64,000 nt of DNA. Source: Candidatus Woesearchaeota archaeon. GTDB lineage: Archaea > Nanobdellota > Nanobdellia > Woesearchaeales > GCA-023898365. The position numbers and the translations under genes were made by a program. Below the pieces are notes generated by a model. The model was not told the origin of the DNA and made no database searches. It worked only from the letters and a program-made list of their open reading frames with translations. The stretch is from positions 682,001 through 746,000 of the forward strand of contig CP060219.1 of the NCBI GenBank assembly GCA_023898365.1. Reading direction: 5' to 3'. Positions 37,057-46,730 of the stretch are shown one piece after another. Positions within the stretch are counted from its first letter, which is position 1. Each line of letters begins with the position of its first letter.

Positions 37057-38498
37057 GTAGCTAATATGAAGTCGATAACGTCCTTTGCCGAATAACTAGT
37101 TCTTCCTTGTAAGAATGCTCCAAGCCGCAGTACCTCATCACCTGCAGTTTGCAATGCACCTTCAACACCGTCCTTTCTTACTTGACCTTGACCAACGCAA
37201 GACATGAGTGCGTTGCATAAACATTTTCTTCCCACTGTTTCTTCTTCAATTCCGCCTTTTCGCAAAAATGCAGCAACTGGTTCTGATGGGCAACGATAAT
37301 CGAGCTTGCCGTTTTCTTTTCTGTAAAGATGTCGTAAGTATCCTAAATCACAAACGCGTGATCGCAAAGCATACGTTGTTTCTTCAGATAACGTGCCTTT
37401 AAGTTGCACGACTTTGAATGGAAAACCTGTTGGTGAAGCGCGCGGATCAGTAACAATATCGATAGTACCTGCAAGAACTCCTCTGATAACTTCCTGCTTT
37501 ATATCATCTGTTAATCCAGATTCGTTGCAAAAAGCAAATGCAGTTCCCACTTGCACGCCGCTTGCACCATACGAAAGCGCAGTATCTAATTTGGCAAGGT
37601 AGGATCCTGCAAGCCAAAAAGGCAAACCGAGGTCCTTGATTGTTTCAAGATCTGCCTCATCAAGACCTCCATATATTGGTTCGCCGCGTTCATTGAACAA
37701 TCCTTTTTTTCTTGGCGGCGCATTATGTCCTCCTGCTGTTGGTCCTTCAATGACAAAACCGTTTGTTTCTCCTTCTGGTCTTCGAAGAAGCATTTTCGCA
37801 AGAACGTCAGATGCAATAATTGCAAAAAACTTTGGACGTTTTAGTTCTGCATCTGGCTGTGTAAGAACGGTTCTTGGATTAAAGTGCGAGTAGAATTTTT
37901 CATCTGGCAGCGCATCTTCAACGTTTAACAACATCGAAGCTGGCTCGTGCAGTGCAAATCGATCAAGGATTGCAGGGATATATTTGGGAATGCCTGCGCC
38001 CATGAGAACCGCATCAACGCCAGCTAACATGGCACCGTAAAGTGAGGCTAAGTTTGGCAGCTGCACTTTTTCAAGAAGGTTTATGCCAACTGGTCCTTTC
38101 GTACCTTCTTTTGCTAAGAACACATTTGCAAAATTTGCCGCAACTGTCAGTTCTAAGAGTGCTTGCGAAGGCACTTGTCTGAACATCTCCCCCAGTTGAT
38201 ATGGTTTGTCAGGGTCTTTTCCCCCTTCAATGAAGTATTTGTCAAGAATTCTTGCAACAACATCTTGATCGGGAAAATGTTGCAATGCGCGGCGCATGTT
38301 CCCGTCAGCATCGCCGTCTTGTAAAATTCTTATGAACAAAGAATCAAACGCAGTTCCAGAAACAACGCCCATTTCTCCCAGTCTTGCAACTCTGTTTACT
38401 AAATGCCAGCAAGAAACATTGATGCCCATTCCGCCTTGTATTATGAGTGGCAACCTTTCATCTAATGAGTTTATAGCTGGGGGAAATTCAAAAGACAT
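37053..38498 (-). CDS. NPD/FabK-like FMN-dependent TIM-barrel oxidoreductase
   Basis: 481 aa. IIQGGMGINVS at the N-terminus and GFVIEGPTAGGHNAPP, GLPFWLAGSY, GASGVQVGTAFAFC mark the nitronate monooxygenase / enoyl-ACP-reductase II / PfaD superfamily, with FMN-phosphate residues in the GG and GTAF loops. At ~480 aa it is longer than classical NMO (~320-350) and nearer PfaD-like proteins, with a Cys-containing C-terminal extension (KCLCNALMSCVGQ). The substrate is unknown. Single gene. Confidence 0.88.
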   Translation of the reverse strand: MSFEFPPAINSLDERLPLIIQGGMGINVSCWHLVNRVARLGEMGVVSGTAFDSLFIRILQDGDADGNMRRALQHFPDQDVVARILDKYFIEGGKDPDKPYQLGEMFRQVPSQALLELTVAANFANVFLAKEGTKGPVGINLLEKVQLPNLASLYGAMLAGVDAVLMGAGIPKYIPAILDRFALHEPASMLLNVEDALPDEKFYSHFNPRTVLTQPDAELKRPKFFAIIASDVLAKMLLRRPEGETNGFVIEGPTAGGHNAPPRKKGLFNERGEPIYGGLDEADLETIKDLGLPFWLAGSYLAKLDTALSYGASGVQVGTAFAFCNESGLTDDIKQEVIRGVLAGTIDIVTDPRASPTGFPFKVVQLKGTLSEETTYALRSRVCDLGYLRHLYRKENGKLDYRCPSEPVAAFLRKGGIEEETVGRKCLCNALMSCVGQGQVRKDGVEGALQTAGDEVLRLGAFLQGRTSYSAKDVIDFILAT

Positions 38499-38550
38499 AC
38501 TCTTTCTGTATGCCTCTCTTATAAGAACTTTTCTGTTTTATGCAAGATGG

Positions 38551-38985
38551 TTAGACAAAACCACTGTATACCTTGTCTATTTTTTCTCTCGCTACTAATC
38601 GTAAGCAATAGTCTTCATCTTCGTAGAGTTGAAGTTGTAATGCTTCTTGCAACGTGAATAAGTTGACATCGGTATGTTCTTCTGATAAGGTAATCTGAGG
38701 AAGGGGATTTTCAACAAAGACATAGGTGAACAAATCATACTTAACGACTTTGCTTCCGTATTGGTGAAAGAGTGTTGTCAGCAATGTTGGTTTTATATGC
38801 AGTCCGATCTCTTCAAAGATTTCTCGCTCAATTGCTTCTTGAGATGATTCTTTTTCTTTATGTCTGGTGACTGAGTTCCAGACGTTATCTTTAGAACGAA
38901 AAACAAGCAAGAATTTTCCATCGTACAACAGAACACACCCTGCCGCTTCCCTATCAAAAGTTGTTTGCTGTGTTAAAAGAGTCAT
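38551..38985 (-). CDS. NUDIX hydrolase with a variant NUDIX box
   Basis: 144 aa from ATG 38985, five bases after the proS stop. The NUDIX box region is TRHKEKESSQEAIEREIFEEIGL: the EX7REUXEEXGU part is intact, but the initial conserved Gly position (GX5E) is Thr. The family cleaves nucleoside diphosphates linked to other moieties. The NSVTRHKEKES neighbourhood resembles IPP-isomerase-like or YfcD-type NUDIX proteins, so a non-housecleaning role is possible. Co-transcribed behind proS. Confidence 0.85.
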   Translation of the reverse strand: MTLLTQQTTFDREAAGCVLLYDGKFLLVFRSKDNVWNSVTRHKEKESSQEAIEREIFEEIGLHIKPTLLTTLFHQYGSKVVKYDLFTYVFVENPLPQITLSEEHTDVNLFTLQEALQLQLYEDEDYCLRLVAREKIDKVYSGFV

Positions 38986-38990
38986 GAGTG

Positions 38991-40436
38991 TTAGTACGCT
39001 TTTCCAAAGTAGGCATATTCTTTGGCGGGTTTTCCACAGTGCACACAAACGCCGTCGCTTGGTTCTTGTTCTGGTATGTTTAGTGGTTTTGCGCCAACGG
39101 TGTCTGCTTTGATAATTTCTTCACAGTCGCTTGTTTTGTCATTACAGTACCTTGCTTTGACAAGTTTCTTATCTGCTATTGCTTTTTTGAACTCATCATA
39201 GTTGTCAACTGAAACAATGTTTTCTTCTAAGAATGTTTTTGCTTTCTCAAATAAGCGATGATGCATCGCGGTCAGTTCTTCTTCAATTGTTGATGCGAGT
39301 TTGTCAAGAGCAACAGTCGTTTTTTCTCCCGTATCTCGTCTGACAAGAACAACGCTGTTTGCAGCCAAATCCTTTGGACCTATTTCGATGCGAAGTGGCA
39401 CGCCTTGTAATTCCATTTCGTTGAATTTATATCCTGGCGAATATTCTTCGCGCTCATCAAGTTGCACTTTGTACGCGCTTCTTAACGATTCTTCTATTTC
39501 TTTAGCTTTTGCAAGAACGTCGTCACCCTTGCCTAAAATAGGAACAATTCCTATTTGTGTTGGCGCAACAAATGGGGGAAGCACGAGTCCTTTGTTGTCT
39601 CCATGCATCATGATCATGATGCCGATAACACGCGTCGTGATGGCAAACGTATTTTGCCAAGCGTATTCGTCGTTTCCGTTTTGATCTTTGAATTTAATAT
39701 CGAATGCTTTAGCAAAGTTTTGTCCGTCATGGTGGAAGTCAGGTCCTTGAATTGCTTTACCGCTTGGAAGAAAAAATTCAAGGGAAATTGTGTATTCTGC
39801 TCCAGCAAACTTTTCTTTTTCGCTCTTTCTCCCAATAACACTTGGAAGGGCAAGAAGATTTTCACAAATTTCGTTGTAGATGCTAATGATTTCCGGACCT
39901 TCATCTTCTGCTTGTTTTTTTGTTGCAAAAGCAGTATGTCCTTCATTCCACAAGAACTCTCGTGTGCGTAAAAATGGAACGGGATGTTTGAATTCCCAGC
40001 GTACCACGTTACACCACTGGTTGAGTCGTAGTGGTAAGTCTCTCCAGCTTCGAATCCATTTACTGTAAGATTCGTACATGATCGTTTCTGATGTTGGTCT
40101 AACGGCTAGTCGCTCGTTGAGTTTTGTGTCTCCCGCGTGGGTGACCCAAGCCACTTCGGGTGAGAATCCTTCGACGTGTGCTGCTTCTTTTTGAAATAAT
40201 GATTCTGGTATGAAGAGAGGAAAATAGGCGTTTTGTATGCCTGCCTGTTTGAATCGCAGATCTGTTTGCGCAACAATTGTTTCCCAGATGGCATACGAGC
40301 GCGGTTTAAAGACTAAACATCCTGAAACGGAGGTATAATCTGCAAGATCTGCTTTTTGCATTACTTGCGTGTACCATTCGCTAATGTTGTCTTCTTTTTT
40401 GGTCTCAATACCAATCGTGGTTTTGCGCTCTGCCAT
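38991..40436 (-). CDS. proS: Prolyl-tRNA synthetase, archaeal/eukaryotic type
   Basis: 481 aa, the usual length of the archaeal form. Class II motifs: RPTSETIMYESYSKWIRSWRD (motif 2 approach), FLRTREFLWNEGHTAF, and an HDGQNFAKAF region. The C-terminal domain carries CND...DCEE and CVHCG zinc-binding cysteines and ends in the conserved Tyr (YFGKAY). Charges tRNA-Pro. A divergent promoter region (40437-40569) separates it from UPF0182. Confidence 0.97.
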   Translation of the reverse strand: MAERKTTIGIETKKEDNISEWYTQVMQKADLADYTSVSGCLVFKPRSYAIWETIVAQTDLRFKQAGIQNAYFPLFIPESLFQKEAAHVEGFSPEVAWVTHAGDTKLNERLAVRPTSETIMYESYSKWIRSWRDLPLRLNQWCNVVRWEFKHPVPFLRTREFLWNEGHTAFATKKQAEDEGPEIISIYNEICENLLALPSVIGRKSEKEKFAGAEYTISLEFFLPSGKAIQGPDFHHDGQNFAKAFDIKFKDQNGNDEYAWQNTFAITTRVIGIMIMMHGDNKGLVLPPFVAPTQIGIVPILGKGDDVLAKAKEIEESLRSAYKVQLDEREEYSPGYKFNEMELQGVPLRIEIGPKDLAANSVVLVRRDTGEKTTVALDKLASTIEEELTAMHHRLFEKAKTFLEENIVSVDNYDEFKKAIADKKLVKARYCNDKTSDCEEIIKADTVGAKPLNIPEQEPSDGVCVHCGKPAKEYAYFGKAY

Positions 40437-40569
40437 GATTCACTAAGGTTCAAATGTCTTTTATAAAGTTTTAGCCAAAGAAACCTCCCAATTTATTTTC
40501 TATATTGAAATTAATTTATGTCTCTCCAAAACAACAAGGATTAAATAGTTCCTCTTATTTTGTTTTCCT

Positions 40570-43290
40570 ATGAAACAAAACGCCGTCCAAAAACAACGAT
40601 CATTCTCTTGGTTTGCCTGGGTCATCATCGCTCTGATTCTCTTCTCTTCGCTCGCAACACTCCTCTCTTCATTTTGGTGGTTTGACGCATTAGGGTACAA
40701 AACCATATTTATGGTCTCACTCCAATCTCGCATTGCACTCTTTGTGATTACCGCGCTTATCATGTTTTTGTTTCTCGCTGTAAACACGTTCATCGCTAAA
40801 CTGATCATCAAAGAAAAGAAAAAATTCTTTCTCTCAAAAATGCTCCTTACGGAAGTTGCTCTTTCAATAGTTGTTGGCATCTTTGCCTCGCGTGGATGGT
40901 TTACCGTCCAACAATATTTCAAGCAAGTCCTCTTTGGCGTAACCGATCCCATATTTGGAAAAGATGTTTCATTCTACGTCTTCACACTTCCCTTCTATAA
41001 CTACCTATGGAGTTTTTTCATGGTCTGTATGCTCGCAGCAATTATAGCAACTGTTTATATCTACCTTCAATCACTCATTGCTCCCAAACAAACAGTCTTT
41101 GTTGATCCCTTAACACAACAAGAGAAAAACATCAAATCGTTTGGCTTTCAGAAATTAAAATCAAAATTTGCAAAAGGAACGTTAGCACATGTCAGTGTTC
41201 TGGGTGCACTTCTCTTCATACTCTTTGCAGTTCGTCACGCACTAGGTCGCTACTCTGTTATGTACTCAAGCCAAGGTATTGTTGTAGGAGCTGGCTACTC
41301 AGATATTGTCGCGTACCTCTTTATGGTGAAAGTGCTTATCGTTGTTGCGCTCATCTTTGCAGCAATCTTTATGTATAGCGCAATTTCAAAGAAGGTGCGC
41401 AAACATCCTTTCAAAGTATTTGGACAATTGTTCGTCTTATACTTCGTTCTTGTTATTGTTGGCACAGCGCTCATTCCTTGGTTTGTCCAAACATTTATCG
41501 TTGCGCCAAATGAGATCGCACTCGAAAAACCCTACATTGCGCATAACATCAACTTCACACGACTCGCGTACGGTATTGATAGTATTCAAGAACAAAATTT
41601 TGCATTCTCAGCAAATACCTCAAGATCACTTGATCGTCCATCTCAGGAAGCGATAGACAATGTGCGCATCCTTGATTGGCGACCGCTGACGCAAACATAT
41701 AAACAAACACAAGAAATACGACTCTACTATGATTTATCTGGCATTGATCTTGACCGCTACCACTTCGGTTCAAGCTACGAACAAGTTATGTTGGCACCAA
41801 GAGAACTTGATCAAAAACAAATTACTTCAAATGCGCAAACGTGGGTTAACCTTCACCTGGTCTACACACACGGTTACGGCGTAGTCATGAGTCCCGTAAA
41901 CAAAGTAACCTCGCAAGGACTGCCCGAATATTACTTGAAAGATATTCCTCCAATTGTTACAAAAAAAGGAGCTGAAGAGATACTTGCCATTACGCATCCA
42001 CAAATATATTACGGAGAAAAACGAACTGACTTTGTAATTGTTAACACGAACACGCCAGAATTTGATTATCCGAAAGGAAACACCAACGAATACTTGCATT
42101 ACGATGGGACAGGTGGCGTTACCTTAAACACGTTTTGGAAAAAACTGGTTATGGCCGTTCGATTTAAGGATATCAAAATTCTCCTTTCAACAGATATTTC
42201 TGCCGAAAGTAAAATACAATTTACGCGTCACATTCAAGATCGTATTAAAACTATCACTCCGTTTTTGCTCCTTGATGCAGATCCGTATCTGGTAATTGCA
42301 AATGGAAAACTCTACTGGATACAAGACGCGTACACGGTAACAAATTACTATCCGTACGCAGAAAAATATGGAAAATTTAACTACTTGCGCAATTCAGTGA
42401 AAGTGGTTATTGATGCCTACGATGGCTCAGTCTCGTATTATATTGCTGACCCCTCAGATCCTCTTATTATTACTGCAGCAAAAATATTTCCAAAACAGTT
42501 CAGACTCTTAGAAAGCATGCCTGAAGGATTAAAAGCGCACCTACGCTATCCTGAAGACTTGTTTAAAGTGCAAGCAGCACTCTTAAACACATATCATATG
42601 GAAGACCCAACCGTGTTTTACAACAAAGAAGACGCCTGGCAAATTCCAAACGAAGTTTACGGTGTCGGAGAACAAATACCAGTCGAACCCTATTATATGA
42701 TTATGAACCTTCCTGGAGAAGTAGGAGAAGAATTTGTACTAATGACTTCATTTACGCCGATTCGCAAAGACAACATGATTGGATGGCTTGCGGCAAGAAT
42801 GGATGGTGAACACTACGGCAAGCTCATGCTCTACAAATTTCCAAAAGACAAACTCATCTACGGTCCACTCCAAATCGAAGCGCGCATCGATCAGGATTCA
42901 GAAATTTCACAACAACTCACGCTATGGAGTCAACAGGGCTCACGAGTTACGCGAGGAAATTTGCTTGTCATTCCGCTCAAAGAAAGCGTCCTCTATGTTG
43001 AACCGCTGTACATACAAGCAGAACAAGGACAACTTCCTGAACTCAAACGCATCATCATTTCTGATGGAGAATATGTTGTTATGGAGACCAGTCTTGCAGA
43101 AGCACTCCAAGTGCTCTTCGGACATCAAACAAGCGAAGAACAGCGTATTCGTCAAGAAAACGCAACCATTGATGATCGCTTCATTCAAGCACAAGAAATC
43201 TACAACGACTTACTTGCTGCACTTGAGGAGCAAAACTGGGCGGACTTTGGAACTTACCTTGACGAACTAGGTACTGTTTTAGAAGAATAG
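40570..43290 (+). CDS. UPF0182 family large membrane protein
   Basis: 906 aa. The N-terminal ~310 residues hold about seven transmembrane helices, starting WFAWVIIALILFSSLATLL and the UPF0182 hallmark WWFDALGYKTIF. The large external part has TQEIRLYYDLSGIDLDRYHF, YTHGYGVVMSPVN and YPEDLFKVQAALLNTYH, all family signatures, and an acidic helical C-terminus. Found in many bacteria and some archaea; function unknown. ATTAAATAG ~28 nt upstream is the TATA box. Convergent with truD one base downstream. Confidence 0.95.
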   Translation: MKQNAVQKQRSFSWFAWVIIALILFSSLATLLSSFWWFDALGYKTIFMVSLQSRIALFVITALIMFLFLAVNTFIAKLIIKEKKKFFLSKMLLTEVALSIVVGIFASRGWFTVQQYFKQVLFGVTDPIFGKDVSFYVFTLPFYNYLWSFFMVCMLAAIIATVYIYLQSLIAPKQTVFVDPLTQQEKNIKSFGFQKLKSKFAKGTLAHVSVLGALLFILFAVRHALGRYSVMYSSQGIVVGAGYSDIVAYLFMVKVLIVVALIFAAIFMYSAISKKVRKHPFKVFGQLFVLYFVLVIVGTALIPWFVQTFIVAPNEIALEKPYIAHNINFTRLAYGIDSIQEQNFAFSANTSRSLDRPSQEAIDNVRILDWRPLTQTYKQTQEIRLYYDLSGIDLDRYHFGSSYEQVMLAPRELDQKQITSNAQTWVNLHLVYTHGYGVVMSPVNKVTSQGLPEYYLKDIPPIVTKKGAEEILAITHPQIYYGEKRTDFVIVNTNTPEFDYPKGNTNEYLHYDGTGGVTLNTFWKKLVMAVRFKDIKILLSTDISAESKIQFTRHIQDRIKTITPFLLLDADPYLVIANGKLYWIQDAYTVTNYYPYAEKYGKFNYLRNSVKVVIDAYDGSVSYYIADPSDPLIITAAKIFPKQFRLLESMPEGLKAHLRYPEDLFKVQAALLNTYHMEDPTVFYNKEDAWQIPNEVYGVGEQIPVEPYYMIMNLPGEVGEEFVLMTSFTPIRKDNMIGWLAARMDGEHYGKLMLYKFPKDKLIYGPLQIEARIDQDSEISQQLTLWSQQGSRVTRGNLLVIPLKESVLYVEPLYIQAEQGQLPELKRIIISDGEYVVMETSLAEALQVLFGHQTSEEQRIRQENATIDDRFIQAQEIYNDLLAALEEQNWADFGTYLDELGTVLEE

Positions 43291-43291
43291 A

Positions 43292-44224
43292 CTATTGTTT
43301 TTCTTGCACGTCATTCGCTTCCATGATTTGTCTTATGACTTCTGTTGCGTATGCTGCTTTTGGTAAGTGAAAAGAAAACCATCCTTCTTGCGTTATTGTA
43401 AGTTCTTTTACGTCAAGGAGTGTTTTGCGTTGTGTTCCTTCGCAGGTTAAGAAAGGTAATTCCCTGAAGATGAAACTTCTTGTCGTCAACCCATCTTCTG
43501 CAAGCGCTGCTTTACTTATAGGTACGTACTCAAGATCTGTGTCAAATCCGACAAGAGGAATTTTTTCTGGAAGAGTTTTTCCTTCTGTTACTTGCTGTTT
43601 GACTTCTTCATTCCAGAGATATGATTGGTAGGCATGAATGTAGATGAGTAAGGTTTTTTTTGGAATGGACCTGAGTTCTTGAATGGGGTTTGTTTCGCTT
43701 ACGCCTATGAGGTTTGCAGCTTTCGCAAACTTTCTTTGCAGGAGGGCTCTACCGACGGCAACATTGTTTGTTGAGAACCGTTGCACGCCAAAATAATTGA
43801 AAAACTGTTGTGGTTGTCGTATATGAGAAAAATCGTACATGAGTTCTTCATTCTGTTCATCGAAGAGATGGACTTTTATACGAAACGTATTGCCTTCAAG
43901 ATTTCCCAAATATATTGGTTCTTTGCTTGTTCCTTGATAGCGCAAAGAAATCCCTTTAAGGAAGAATTTTTCAACCCGCTCATGATCTCTAGTTTTTACC
44001 GAGATGAGTTGCGAGGTCGTAGCAAATTTATCCTTGTTTCCTGCAGCGCTCACGAGTGATCGTTTCATACCCATAAACTTTGCAAGTCGAGAAAGCACAT
44101 CTTCAGTGTTCCAATTTGTTTTTTCAAGCACGAACACACTATAGTTGCCTTCAGGATTCAAGGAGAGCGTCTGAATTTCTTCAACAACAAATTCTTCTGG
44201 TACTGTTTTAATAGCGTAACGCAT
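43292..44224 (-). CDS. truD: tRNA pseudouridine(13) synthase TruD
   Basis: 310 aa, at the short end of the family. N-terminal DFxVEE-like PEEFVVEEI; catalytic Asp region SAAGNKDKFATTSQLISVK; FNYFGVQRF and AYQSYLWNE as conserved core motifs. It isomerises U13 in tRNA. The reduced TRUD insertion domain explains the short length. Starts from an ATG with a shared divergent promoter region toward the transglutaminase gene. Confidence 0.94.
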   Translation of the reverse strand: MRYAIKTVPEEFVVEEIQTLSLNPEGNYSVFVLEKTNWNTEDVLSRLAKFMGMKRSLVSAAGNKDKFATTSQLISVKTRDHERVEKFFLKGISLRYQGTSKEPIYLGNLEGNTFRIKVHLFDEQNEELMYDFSHIRQPQQFFNYFGVQRFSTNNVAVGRALLQRKFAKAANLIGVSETNPIQELRSIPKKTLLIYIHAYQSYLWNEEVKQQVTEGKTLPEKIPLVGFDTDLEYVPISKAALAEDGLTTRSFIFRELPFLTCEGTQRKTLLDVKELTITQEGWFSFHLPKAAYATEVIRQIMEANDVQEKQ

Positions 44225-44306
44225 CCCTTATTGAAGTTTCTTTCGCATTAAAAAACTGTCTATTTTACCCAAAACCTTTATAAGGTATTCCTCTTCAAAA
44301 CACTCT

Positions 44307-46277
44307 ATGCGTCAAGAGGTGGTTTTCGCTGTTCTTCTACTGCTCAGCATAGCTTCAAGTGTTGCTTCTCCCTTATATCATGACGAACTTACGTTGTCGC
44401 AAGATATTGTTGCAACGTATGAAGTGCGTTCTGGTGCGGGCGAAGTTAGAGATTTAGAATCGACCATTAGTTGGTTTCCTCAAAATGATGATCGGCAAAC
44501 AGTGAGAAACCTTTCGATTACGCCCCAGACAAATGCTGATGTTGCAGGTCTTATTGCGGGAACAGTTGAAGGCGTGACTTTTTTTGAAACACGTCCAGAA
44601 TCTGGCGAACATGAAATTCGTATTAGTTATACGATTGAAACCAAACAACTCACGCCACAAGTTACTGAAGTGATTCCCTATCCTTATCCGAGTTTGTCAC
44701 CTGGGTTACAAGCGTATTTGGCACCAACAGATATTATCGATCTTACGCCAGAAATCAGGCAACTCGCTTCACAAATACTTTATGATGTGGATGATTACTA
44801 CGAAGCAATTTATCTTATTGGTCTCTGGGTAGAAGAACATATTGATTATAGTCTTTCAACAACCACTATTGATGCTTCAAAACAATCATCGTGGGTGCTT
44901 GAAAATCGTCAAGGTGTGTGTGATGAGATTACGAACCTCTTTATTTCTCTTCTGAGAAGTTCAGGAATTCCTGCTCGTTTCATTTCAGGAATTGCCTATA
45001 CGAACTCAGATCAATTTGCTGAATCGTGGGGTGGGCATGGTTGGGCAGAAGTATATGTTCCCAACAAAGGCTGGGTTCCTTTTGATATAACGTACAAACA
45101 ATACGGCTATGTTGATGCAACGCACGTCAAATTAGAACAAGGCCAAGATAGTAATAAATTCACGACGGAATATGCTTGGTCGGCGCGTGGCGGTGCTACC
45201 GTAAAAAGTAAGGGGATTGCAACAGAAACTCGTGTTGTTTCTCAGCGAAATGTCACTTCAGAACAACCTTTTTCAGTAACGTTTACTCCGTACCAAACAC
45301 TCATCGGCTTTGGTTCATACAATCTTCTTGAAGCAGTAGTAGAAAATGACGCGTCGTACTATCAAGTTATTCATTTGCAACTTGGACAGACAACAGACAT
45401 GACCATTCTTGATGAGTTGGATAAAGTTATTCTTCTCAAGCCTGGAGAAAAAAAAGTTGTCAACTGGCGTCTTAAAGTAAGTGATGATTTACTTTCAAAT
45501 GCAAGATATACTTTTCCAAGCATTGTAGTTGCAAATAATGAACCGTACACGACACAGTTTGAAGTTCTCGAAACTGCTCCTGTGCTTTCTTCGTATGAAG
45601 TCGAACTCTTGCAAGAAGATGTAGGAACTGAATCATCTCCTCCAGAAGGAGAATCGCCTCTTTGCACGGCAACAGAAACACAAGTGCTTACTAATTCGTC
45701 CATTCAATTATCTTGCAGTACGCCCTATGCGCAAACAACCGTATGTTCTCAGTCGCAATGCTACACGTTTGATGATTCGTTCACGTTCACCATTCCCATA
45801 AGTGGAGTTGGCGTCTTAAGCATTCCCCTTTCGTTTACTTATACGCTTGATGAAGTGGTCAAAACAACGCAAATCATTGTTATCTCAGCCCACGATTATC
45901 CTGATTTGCACATAGCAAATATTTCTGTTCCTATCACGCTCGCATACAACGACGAAGGTGAACTCTCTTTTAAAGTTGCAAAACGATCTGCAACGTATCC
46001 GCCGTTGCTTACCGTTGAAGTTATTAGTGGTTTACAATCACAAAAATGGGAAATAGATGATATGGACCGAGACATTTTATTTACTGTTCCTTTGTTACCA
46101 AATGCTTTTTCTTCATCGATGCAAGAATTTGTGATCGTTGTGGTTTATGAAGATGTGTCTGGAAAGACATATCGATTAGAAGAAACTGTTGACGTAACCT
46201 TAACTGATGTTCCCCTTACTGGACGAACCATGATTCTTCTTAACAAAGTTGCGTCATTTTTCTTTACATTGTTTTAG
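44307..46277 (+). CDS. Secreted transglutaminase-like protein with Ig-like repeats
   Basis: 656 aa. Signal peptide VVFAVLLLLSIASSVA. A transglutaminase core at ~155-275 has Cys in QGVCDEITNLF (~204), His in GGHGWAEVYV (~243) and Asp in VPFDITY (~259), so the catalytic triad is complete. Beta-sandwich domains and a Cys-paired segment (CTATETQV...CSTPYAQTTVCSQSQC) follow, and a short C-terminal hydrophobic helix (MILLNKVASFFFTLF) probably anchors it. Such archaeal proteins may crosslink or proteolyse surface proteins. TATA CTTTATAAG ~28 nt upstream. Confidence 0.9.
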   Translation: MRQEVVFAVLLLLSIASSVASPLYHDELTLSQDIVATYEVRSGAGEVRDLESTISWFPQNDDRQTVRNLSITPQTNADVAGLIAGTVEGVTFFETRPESGEHEIRISYTIETKQLTPQVTEVIPYPYPSLSPGLQAYLAPTDIIDLTPEIRQLASQILYDVDDYYEAIYLIGLWVEEHIDYSLSTTTIDASKQSSWVLENRQGVCDEITNLFISLLRSSGIPARFISGIAYTNSDQFAESWGGHGWAEVYVPNKGWVPFDITYKQYGYVDATHVKLEQGQDSNKFTTEYAWSARGGATVKSKGIATETRVVSQRNVTSEQPFSVTFTPYQTLIGFGSYNLLEAVVENDASYYQVIHLQLGQTTDMTILDELDKVILLKPGEKKVVNWRLKVSDDLLSNARYTFPSIVVANNEPYTTQFEVLETAPVLSSYEVELLQEDVGTESSPPEGESPLCTATETQVLTNSSIQLSCSTPYAQTTVCSQSQCYTFDDSFTFTIPISGVGVLSIPLSFTYTLDEVVKTTQIIVISAHDYPDLHIANISVPITLAYNDEGELSFKVAKRSATYPPLLTVEVISGLQSQKWEIDDMDRDILFTVPLLPNAFSSSMQEFVIVVVYEDVSGKTYRLEETVDVTLTDVPLTGRTMILLNKVASFFFTLF

Positions 46278-46313
46278 AACAGAAGAAAAAAAAGAAAAAA
46301 ATCGAAGCAGACA

Positions 46314-46436
46314 TTATGCTGCAACGAAATTTGTTTGTCCTACTTGCATGTTGTTAAGCAAAGTAGTCTTTAAGCGATAATTGTTGTACTTATTGTTCAC
46401 CGTTCGAGAAAATATGTTGTTGGTTTCTATTCTCAT
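46314..46436 (-). CDS. 40-aa basic microprotein with its own TATA box and SD
   Basis: Starts MRIETNNIFSRTVNNKYNNY; basic, Asn/Thr-rich, no cysteines, no membrane helix. The ATG has AAGGTGG ~6 nt upstream, and a minus-strand TTTATATA (46477-46484) sits at the right distance (~25 nt) from a leader of ~15-20 nt. The ordered TATA, SD, ATG and stop favour a real gene in a gap otherwise lacking large genes. No family recognised. Confidence 0.5.
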   Translation of the reverse strand: MRIETNNIFSRTVNNKYNNYRLKTTLLNNMQVGQTNFVAA

Positions 46437-46730
46437 ACACACCACCTTAGAATACTATTTGGGAAAAGATAACATCTATATAAACCTTTCGTATATTTAG
46501 CACCAAATTGTAAGAAAAACAAGGATATTTATTTGAAACAAAAGAAAAAAGAAATTTTTTTGCTATTCGTTTCGATGAGGAAAAAGCCAAGGATGTGTTT
46601 TTGCAAATTGTTCTCCTTCTATGTGCTTTAGTGAATTTTTTTATAAATTGGCGAGCTTGATTCTCGTTATGCTGGTTGGTTTCATAATTTTCATAAACCT
46701 TTATAAACCAACTTTTCTCATAAATGGGAT
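46437..46730. other. AT-rich intergenic stretch between small-gene candidates and the second HerA-like gene
   Basis: About 294 nt without a confident large gene. It holds the promoter of the 40-aa gene (46477-46484, minus), a possible 25-codon minus-strand ORF (46529-46606), and the TATA box CTTTATAAA at 46699-46707 of the HerA-like gene, 28 nt before its ATG. A hydrophobic plus-strand frame from 46621 runs into that gene out of phase and is probably not coding. Confidence 0.5.
46529..46606 (-). CDS. Possible 25-aa peptide with strong SD
   Basis: TTG start preceded by AAGGAG at 5-nt spacing, with AATTTATAAA ~35-40 nt upstream as TATA box. The product begins MQKHILGFFLIETNSKKISF and is aromatic. 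The control signals are better than chance but the peptide is short and starts with TTG, so it is listed as tentative. Confidence 0.27.
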   Translation of the reverse strand: MQKHILGFFLIETNSKKISFFFCFK

